A stretch of DNA of 64,000 nucleotides from Macrostomum hystrix (lineage: Eukaryota > Platyhelminthes > Macrostomidae). Made by a program: the position numbers and the translations under genes. Within the stretch, counting starts at the first letter, position 1, and every line of letters begins with the position of its first letter. The notes beneath the pieces were generated by a model. It was not told the origin of the DNA, made no database searches, and was given only the letters and a program-made list of their open reading frames with translations. Where the stretch lies: positions 3,732,001-3,796,000 of the forward strand of contig CATNEN010000039.1 in assembly GCA_950097015.1 (NCBI GenBank), in the 5' to 3' direction. Below, piece after piece: positions 56,213-64,000 of this stretch.

Positions 56213-58541
56213 GCACACGTGGAAATGCACTCAGAGAGTTTGAGTACTAAATGAGCATCGAAATAGTTTCAGGGCAGATATTAATGTAGATAAAAAGACA
56301 ATTCAACAAAATCTTTCAGGCTCTGTGGAACTGGGAGCTTCTTTCTGCCCGGCGGAAGGGTTTTACGTCACGTCTGTTGATCAGAAGATTCCGTGATCGA
56401 ATCGTAATTGTATAATTGGTGTTCTGGTTGACTTTTAGCTGCAATTCTGATATTGAATGGAACGAATGGATAAACCGCAAAAAAGGAGGATTTAAAAAAC
56501 GAATCCCACAAATATAAAGATTTTTTACTATGAGCACATTATGAATCTTCTATACATTTATTTGAGCAAATATACGAGTTACGTCATGTACAAGCAGTAT
56601 ACCCGGGTGTGCACCATACGCACGTTAATATAGAATAGCACGCAATCTATACAGAGTGTAGCTATACTATAGGCCCCAAATTTTGTACTGATCACTTAAC
56701 CGCGGATCCATCAACTTCAACACAGCTTTTTTGGTTGAAAAGTTAGTATCCTCGAACAATTGGTTCATTATTCCAAGTTAAAAATTAGGCTTTCAAAATA
56801 TTGATAAATTGGGATAAACTAAAAACGTAAATGACCTATCATAAATAACAGTTATCTGTCGGATCAGATCTTTACAGATATTTATTAACTGAGAATGTCA
56901 GTCACTTCATATATAGATTTGTATCATTAAAAAGTAATTATCTATAAATATTTCTGCAATATAAAATATCGGGGTTGGACGACAATATTACAGTCAAGCT
57001 GTAATATTAAAGCCGCTAGAAAGAATGCGTTTGCAAACAAAAAAAAACAAATTTCTTAAGAGCTCACTGCTTTGTTTTGCGCAAAAGGCCGTTTCAATCT
57101 ACAAAAACGTATGAAATAGTATATAAACGAGAAAATATTTTATATTCTTCTGATTCCAAGCACTTGCATATGGACTCATAGTGTGGTAACCCAAAGAATA
57201 CTCAACACAATATTCGTGACTGCCATGGTTTTTACAACAACGATTATTTGGTTACTTTTTGCGAAAAAAACTATTTAAATGAAACATAGAATTCGGCAAC
57301 TTTAAAACTGATTTAAGCGTCTGCGAAACCAGATGCCTGTAGTATTGGATTTGAATTTCATAGAAATACATGGCATGTGATAACTGGCTAGATTAAATGC
57401 TTGGCTATAGCTGCTAAATTTTAAAAGAAAATTTCAAGCCTTTGAAGAAACATGTTCAAGAGAGACCGTTTAGCATTTTATAACAAGGGTCATTGTAAAT
57501 TGAAAGGTTTTAATTGCCTTTGCTATTGTTAGCAATATGAGTTATATCGATTTTATAAATTGCATGTTAATATACTATATATAAAGTTTCAAAATTTATA
57601 ATCTGTCACAGGGTTTAGTTATAATATTTCCTTATAATTTAGATTTTTATTGTCCATTTGCATTTTTTACTTGAAATTCTCACCTGATAAACTTAGACTT
57701 ATTGTTTTGTAGATAAAAGTATTCTGTTAAAGTTAGAGGGGTATATTGGTTTCACTATTAAATTTGATCAAACAATTTTCTCATTGCTATTGAAAATATG
57801 GTATAATAACGCCTAGAATACAAAATATAATATTATAGTTCCAATATTTTACAATATTTTAACGTGCTATTATTGTACACTTTGTTATCATTTTTATTTC
57901 AATATTTCTTGTTCTTTCTTAATCTAGATCAAAAGACAAAGCAAAAAATTATCTTACAAAATACATATAGCAAAAATGCTGGTCCTACCTTCACGACAAT
58001 TTTTTTCTTTTCTTGTAAGTGATTTGCAATACCAAAGAGATTTTGCTTTTGCATTTGCAATCTGTCTGGATAGAGCTAAACATCAGATTACCAACAAAGC
58101 TTGAAGATAAAGCTGAGCCCAACGAACTAAGATATGAGTAAATCTGAACTTAGCCCTGTTGCTTTCTGAGACTTTGATAAAGAGGAATCCAGTGGAATTG
58201 ATTGAGCTGAACCTAAATGGCCTAGATGGAACTTTAACACTATGATTTTTAAGCATATTATTGCTTGATAGCTTTGGCTATTTGTTAACAATCACTATGA
58301 GTCCCTTAAAAATGTCACTTTGAAATCAATTATACTAAAAATGAAAAGTGTCGATATGCGTGTCAATTCACTCAATGTAAAAGCGAGTCTTGTCGTTGTT
58401 CAGTTACTGCTAATCACAGCCAATCATAGTGAGCCAATCACAATTAATGCATTTCTGTATTACTGTATTACTGTAATTAATGCATTAGTGTATTACTGCC
58501 AGTCACTGACAATCGTTGTGATTCACTGTCGGCTCTTTCAG
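56213..58541. other. AT-rich interval, nothing recognised
   Basis: About 2.3 kb of very low-GC sequence with no tandem array. It should contain the upstream exon(s) and promoter of the RIIa-domain gene; none recognised. A frame continuous with the RIIa exon runs upstream to 58341 (ATG), but its composition looks non-coding. Confidence 0.4.
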
Positions 58542-58753
58542 TCGAGTCAACAGGCGACGGCGACCGAATGTCGACCGCGGCAGCGGACGTCCCAGCGTCG
58601 GCATCGTCAGCAGCGCTATCCAACTCCCCCAGAAGGCTTCCAGGCTCTGTTGGAAGGCTTCGCCTTGGAAGTGATGCGTCATCGACCCGGCGACATATAT
58701 GCTTTCGGAGCGGACTATTTTGAGCGCCTGCTCAAGCGTCGATGCGAAGATCC
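58542..58753 (+). CDS. RIIa-domain exon (PKA docking; SPA17/ROPN1-like)
   Basis: One internal exon: acceptor ctctttcag at 58541, donor gtgagt at 58754, phase 0 in and phase 2 out. It encodes an Arg/Gln-rich lead, then TPPEGFQALLEGFALEVMRH and RPGDIYAFGADYFERLLKRR. This is the RIIa dimerisation/docking fold of PKA regulatory subunits and of the sperm-flagellar proteins SPA17, ROPN1 and CABYR; the PEGFQALLEG wording is closest to SPA17. Such proteins dock to AKAPs in cilia and flagella. No flanking exons could be phased, so the start, end and the rest of the protein are unknown. A candidate downstream frame at 59000-59190 does not look related. Confidence 0.75.
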
Positions 58754-60590
58754 GTGAGTGTCTTTGCAATGAGGAGTATTAGCGGTAGAACTACCAAGGG
58801 GGTGTTTTCCGGGACAATTTTTTGTGCTGCAACCGAACGGAGCAACGCAAGCACAAGAAAATACGGGACAAATATTTGTTGCGCATCTTCTGAAATAACA
58901 ACCATGTAGCCAGCTCTTTAGACCGTCGAGATATATGACCGAAGGCCATAAGCGCTAGTGTATGGCATACACCCCTTTACTCAAATTAGCACTGCGCCTC
59001 AGTGCGGCCTTGCCAGGCCTTCAAAATTTATCAGCATGTCAATTGTCACCCGAATGTGCCAGCATCATCTCCGTCTTCGGTGTTCACCTACCTTTATCTA
59101 CACGATTTGCTGGACCTTCAAGGGCAACAACAGGTGAAAATAGTCCACTATGGACACCCTGACGCGAATGTCTCCAATTTCACTGCTCAAGCCTAAATAT
59201 AATATATTAGGCGCAGCTTAACCACAGAACACCATCGTCTAGTCTGTCAACCAATCAGTCACCACCCAAGGTTGTAACCATTCCGGCGCTGCCAAGAAAA
59301 ATTCAGGGGGATTTCTTCCCCCTCTTGGTATAAAAACGGGCGGCAAAACGGCTTGGTACGAGCTAGTCCTACTGTTAAAAATCAAGAGGCGCCGTGTTTT
59401 GGTTAAAATATTGGCAGAAATACCATTAAGCCAGACAGTGGACTCCGTACTTTATAAGACAAAATATGATAGGCTGGGCCAGAAAATGGGGCCAGTAGAG
59501 CGGAGAGAAAGTTATGGCGTGAAAACCCTGGGGGAGACGCAAGTCGCTGGTTAACAGCGATCGATAACTAAAGGGCAGAGAATGTACATAGCTAGGCCAG
59601 ACTCGAAGGAGGTTAGCGCGAAGGGGGGCACGAAGAAAATCGATAATACTCGTAGATTACGATCTGGATAGGGCAGACAGACAACAGGGGGGAAGAGAAG
59701 TAAAGGGCGCACAGTTAATAGGATTGACTCCTATAATAAGGGAAATGCAAGGAAGAAGCGAATGTTGGTGAAGCAGGAAAAGCAGGATGGGTATTGCAGC
59801 TAATTAAAGGATTAAATACTCACCATAAATAGCTGTGTTCACACGGGTGTTCACGTGTTCATTTAAGCTAACTAGGCTACCTCGGCTTGAAGATCACACA
59901 GCATTCTCAAAAGAATCCTTAACTTTCACGAGATCAGAATCCTCAACAGACACGAGAGGATTCTGTTCAGAGTCCACTAACGTTTTTTAATTACAGTTCT
60001 GTGGTTCTGCTTTTTAATTATCCAATCTGTCTAAAACTTCGATACCTTTTAGCTCCATCTCTGATTATCCTTTATAACATACTCTTTATACTTTGATTAA
60101 AAAGTTACTACTTAATTTATTCTGTAGCATAAAATTTCATGCTTTCCAAAATTTTACACAAAGATTAAAAACTCTTTAAAAAATCCCACTACTTACCACC
60201 GCGTTCAAAAGTAGCATGCTGCAATAAATTTCGCCATTCACAAGTCTATGAAGCGAAATTTTGGTCTGCAAATTTTAGTTTAACAAGTTTTATTAAACTA
60301 AGCCATACACCTGTATTAGGCAATTAATCATAAAAGTGCGATCGCGTCACCTTAGTATGCCGACTTCTTTTTCTAATTTGATTTTACCCTGTGGCACTGC
60401 TGTGGAGAACTGTGACAAAAGTGCATTCTAATTGGCCATGTCATCAGTTTAGATTTACTAAATCATATAATTTAGCCTGGTATACAGGATATATAGGAAC
60501 AGTAAAAATTATATCTATCCAAAATGTAAGATATTGATTAGTATATTCGTACATGTAAGAATTCGTAGATTCTTAAAGGCCAGTCGCGTC
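58754..60590. other. Intergenic with a possible promoter
   Basis: 58990-59200 has a short plus-strand frame (VFTYLYLHDLLDLQG, VKIVHYGHPDANVS) of unknown family, possibly transposon debris. A CCAAT (59251) and TATAAAA (59329-59335) pair lies just after it. 59340-59800 is purine-rich and non-coding; 59800-60590 is AT-rich. No gene called. Confidence 0.35.
59251..59335 (+). promoter_or_regulatory. CCAAT plus TATA pair, target unknown
   Basis: CCAAT at 59251-59255 is followed 74 bp later by TATAAAA in a GC-rich flank (ggtataaaaacgggcgg). The layout is promoter-like, and could equally come from an LTR. No ORF or exon could be assigned downstream. Confidence 0.3.
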
Positions 60591-60594
60591 TAAC

Positions 60595-61605
60595 CTAACC
60601 AGCTCTGTATCTAACAGACCTGCTCTGTATCTAACAGACCTACTCTGTATCTAACAGACCACCTCTGTGTCTAACAGACCTGTATCTAACAAGCCAGCTC
60701 TGTATCTAACAGACCAGCTCTGTGGCTAACAGACCAGCTCTGTGTCTAACAGACCAGCTCTGTATCTAACAGACCAGCTCTGTATCTAACAGACCAGCTC
60801 TGTGGCTAACAGACCAGCTCTGTGTCTAACAGACCAGCTCTGTGTCTAACAGACCAGCTCTGTATCTAACAGACCAGCTCTGTATCTAACAGACCAGCTC
60901 TGTGTCTAACAGACCAGCTCTGTGTCTAACAGACCAGCTCTGTATCTAACAGACCAGCTCTGTATCTAACAGACCAGCTCTGTATCTAACAGACCAGCTC
61001 TGTATCTAACAGACCAGCTCTGTATCTAACAGACCAGCTCTGTATCTAACAGACCAGCTCTGTATCTAACAGACCAGCTCTGTGTCTAACAGACCAGCTC
61101 TGTGTCTAACAGACCAGCTCTGTATCTAACAGACCAGCTCTGTATCTAACAGACCAGCTCTGTATCTAACAGACCAGCTCTGTATCTAACAGACCAGCTC
61201 TGTATCTAACAGACCACCTCTGTGTCTAACAGACCTGTATCTAACAAGCCAGCTCTGTATCTAACAGACCAGCTCTGTGGCTAACAGACCAGCTCTGTAT
61301 CTAACAGACCAGCTCTGTGTCTAACAGACCAGCTCTGTATCTAACAGACCAGCTCTGTATCTAACAGACCAGCTCTGTATCTAACAGACCAGCTCTGTAT
61401 CTAACAGACCAGCTCTGTATCTAACAGACCAGCTCTGTATCTAACAGACCAGCTCTGTATCTAACAGACCAGCTCTGTATCTAACAGACCAGCTCTGTAT
61501 CTAACAGACCAGCTCTGTATCTAACAGACCAGCTCTGTATCTAACAGACCAGCTCTGTATCTAACAGACCAGCTCTGTATCTAACAGACGAGCTCTGTGG
61601 CTAAC
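60595..61605. repeat. 20-bp minisatellite, 1 kb
   Basis: About 50 copies of tgtatctaacagaccagctc with tgtgtc and tgtggc variants. A distinctive block (accacctctgtgtctaacag, then acctgtatctaacaagcc) occurs at 60658 and again at 61213. This shows that a segment of about 555 bp was duplicated as a unit. Confidence 0.97.
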
Positions 61606-62510
61606 AGAAAAACTTTCGGACACTAAAGAGGCCCTACAAATCATTCAATCATAAATCCATAAAAAATCTTCTGTGTTACAGTGTGGTCAGTCGAAACGAT
61701 TACAGCCTACAAAAACTTGCGATTGTCCATCGATCCTTTTCCTAGAAAACGCAAGCCAGCCTGCTTTGAGGCTCTCCATCGTAAATATCATTTGGGCAGG
61801 CTGCCGAGACATTCTAGATACATTAGGGGCTAATTGGGCATTGTGCCGCCAAGTCTTGATTGTATACAGAAGCCTTGACAGCGTGTGATTCGCGTGCCTC
61901 TCCGATGTCTCTCATCTTGCTTCTTTTTTCGTCTTAACTTTCCAATGACTTTCCAACGACTGAGTGGTCGCTGTTTATTGATCGGCCTGATGGGATCTAG
62001 GCCTTCAAGGCCCCGGACAGTCCCGACTGAAAAATAATTTCTGGGATGGAACATCTGTGGAGTGGGATCTTAAATAAGAAAAATACAACTTCAGGAGGCT
62101 GGAATGAGGAGTTCGAATTGGGGAAGACAGTTTTATCTGTCTGCGCCATCTTTTAACACCGCGAGGCAGGCGCATTTGCTGGCTCGGTTCCTTTTTTTGC
62201 CGATTTTCTTAAACTTCGCAGCAGGAAACGGCACTTCAAGCTGGCTTTTCTATACAATGTTGAATGAATGCTCTGGAGGAGTTGGAAGTTAATGATCAGT
62301 GCTTTGCTGGATTATCGTTGAATCTATTTACTCTGGCTATAAAGACAGTGAAACACTCGCAGCTATGGGATTCTGGCCTGGATTAGCAGGAAAAAGGCGG
62401 CAGGCATTTATCGAGTTTTATTACGCTGCATAGACATGTGCTATGCTGTGCTGTCCTTGCTGTGCAGTTTGATCAGGAAGACGTGAAACTGGTAGAGACG
62501 AGGCGCGGAA
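61606..62510. other. Intergenic, nothing recognised
   Basis: Mixed-GC sequence with short open frames on both strands and no recognisable domain, splice-supported exon or RNA. Confidence 0.35.
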
Positions 62511-62514
62511 ATAA

Positions 62515-62640
62515 TCAGACAGGGGAGATATGAGACAGTGGAGATAGGAGACAGGGGAGAGATGTGATAGGGGAGAGATGTGATAGGGGAGAGATGTGAT
62601 AGGGGAGAGATGAGACAGGGGAGATATGAGACAGGGAAGA
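62515..62640. repeat. Minisatellite of the 16-bp family
   Basis: About eight copies of the 15-16-bp gagaca-ggggagata/gagatg unit, related to 1-285 (same strand) and 33125-33640 (opposite strand). Confidence 0.85.
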
Positions 62641-62879
62641 AATACGGAGGCGAGCTGTTTAAAGGGGCCTTTCGAGCACAGATTTCTAACTGATACCAAT
62701 GCACATACGTTGCCGTACTTTACTCGAGTTTTAAATGAGCTAACTGTGCTGCATTCTGCACCCCAGTGCACTAGTGTCACTGGCGCCATGCACTTTAGTA
62801 AATCTTGACGCGAGTTTTGACGCATTGTAAATCGCAGTCACTCGATCCCCTCTACATTTCAGTAACTTTCCGGCTGTAA

Positions 62880-62924
62880 ATGAGCCAGCTGCAGATTCCA
62901 CCGGCGCCACCGCTGGCTGTGTCA

Positions 62925-62972
<48 letters not shown>

Positions 62973-62995
62973 GAGCTTGTCCCGACTGCGAAAGG
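62880..62995 (+). CDS. Candidate first coding exon: poly-leucine signal peptide from a CTG tract
   Basis: ATG at 62880 reads MSQLQIPPAPPLAVS, then a run of about 14 leucines encoded by (CTG)n at about 62928-62967, then VLELVPTAKG and a donor ggtaaat at 62996. An acceptor-like acatttcag lies 18 bp upstream of the ATG. Hydrophobic run length, position and a following Pro/Thr/Ala fit a signal peptide or anchor. No downstream exon was identified, and CTG tracts also occur at random; tentative. Confidence 0.3.
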
Positions 62996-63497
62996 GTAAA
63001 TGTCTAAACCTGATGATACAAGCAAGTTAATTTGCAGTGCAAAAATGCAGGCAATCGGTTTATTGCACATCAGCATATTGCACGTAAGCGCGCTCATGAT
63101 GAATTTAATTGCACTACCGGGGCTCGACCGTGAACATGTTAACACTTCAAAGCCCAGTTGAATTGCCAAAGACAGCTGGCTGGAAGCCTTCATATTGCTT
63201 GGGAATGCTTGGATGCGCAGGGGATAACTGTTGTCAGACCAGACGAATTGGCATGGACAGAATATTATAGACACCGAGAATTTCTGCCAGACAGATAGGC
63301 TTCCTGCGTGTTAGGCAGTGAATTAAACGGGCTTGTACACTCTTTGCATCGCCGAGGAGGCGGGGGAGACAGCCAGGCCGACGTTTTCTCAATGCCCTGG
63401 ACATTGCCAAAAATTAGGACGGAGACTCTTCGGTTCAGAAGTCGCTGAACCGGAGTGAGTGTGGGTTGCGTGCCAGGTCTGCGCAGCATCTGTTAGA

Positions 63498-63532
<35 letters not shown>

Positions 63533-64000
63533 GCCGGACAGCGGAACTGGTAGGAAGCAGAGAGGAAGGAAGCTGCAAGTATCGTCCGCGCCCTTCCCAA
63601 TCACAACATCCCCTGCTGGGTGGGCCCGAGCCTCCCTACACTTCTGCCCCCTTCTTCTATATTCAGCTTAACTCGCCCTCTGTCGCGCACCTTGGCGCGC
63701 GCCTTACTTACCTGGCAATAGTTTCTGGGAAGCCGAGGTTGGTTAGTTCAGAAGCCAATCCTGCTGCCCACCTTCTTTGCCGGCCGTGTTCGAAGCCCGC
63801 CAGACATTATCTGGGCCAGACGCGGCTTGTCTTATAGGCTGGCCTTAATATTGCGCTCGTTTAATAGTAATAAGAGCGGCACTAAAGCCGGGATTCACTT
63901 ACCCAGAGCCTGCCGAGTGCTCCCACCCAGGTTCGCTGTCCACTGGCGGGCCACTGATCAACTCAGCTGATTAAAAACTTCTCCTACCTCCAAGCGCATC
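62996..64000. other. Right end of window, unassigned
   Basis: Moderately GC-rich. A second (CTG)n tract of about 11 units lies at 63498-63531. Overlapping frames cover it on both strands (poly-Leu, poly-Ala or poly-Ser), but none shows a family. The cttacctggc at 63706-63715 is a plausible minus-strand donor (ccag|gtaag), so an exon of a minus-strand gene may lie to its right; its frame could not be fixed. Confidence 0.3.

Noticed and set aside
59002-59196. Plus-strand frame with VFTYLYLHDLLDLQG as a downstream exon of the RIIa gene
   Set aside because: The phase can be matched only in a different frame from the coding-looking one, and no family was recognised.

Overview
The window is animal (metazoan) nuclear DNA. 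It holds spliced genes with GT-AG introns for typical animal proteins: a CAMTA transcription factor, ISCA2, malonyl-CoA decarboxylase, an ABHD8-type hydrolase, a C-type-lectin membrane receptor and a Lingerer/UBAP2-like protein. Exons are GC-rich and sit in AT-rich non-coding DNA. The extreme minisatellite load, short introns and mix of LINE, Tc1/mariner, hAT and Gypsy debris fit a free-living flatworm such as a Macrostomum-like species. That placement is inference only; nothing here decides the phylum.

Layout. 1-3100: a 16-bp minisatellite, a hAT-like end, and a minus-strand WD-repeat-like gene whose large intron is a 21-bp array. 3100-10500: AT-rich DNA with a long-inverted-repeat Tc1/mariner derivative (4553-5521), a 5'-truncated LINE (6860-8630, minus) and a tRNA-derived SINE. 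10800-14325: a 3.5-kb array of a 20-bp unit running up to the promoter of CAMTA (14603-19612, plus; three exons, about 1142 aa). 19700-24700: arrays around ISCA2 (plus) and a small two-exon gene (plus). 25400-30250: two arrays, then a minus-strand CUB-like/C-type-lectin receptor. 31700-34120: ABHD8-like gene (minus). 35900-37050: dead Tc1 transposase. 37960-41215: Q-rich Lingerer/UBAP2-like gene (minus). 43226-45804: malonyl-CoA decarboxylase (minus, six exons). 46190-51960: MITEs, a second LINE copy, a SINE and a three-level nest of inverted-repeat elements. 53100-53460: Gypsy integrase debris. 54164-56212: small three-exon gene for a putative secreted peptide (plus). 58542-58753: an RIIa (PKA docking) exon. 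60595-61605: a 20-bp array. The last 1.5 kb holds two CTG tracts, one possibly coding a poly-leucine signal peptide.

The genes are unrelated housekeeping and signalling genes and do not form a pathway. The unifying feature is the repeats. By summing approximate spans, about a quarter of the window is minisatellite, each with its own unit. In the gene models resolved here, introns below about 120 bp carry no array. All introns above 300 bp carry one, except one that carries a tRNA-like SINE instead. In most cases the array fills the intron almost from splice site to splice site. Exon joins were set by hand from GT-AG signals and matching codon phase; no search or transcript was available.
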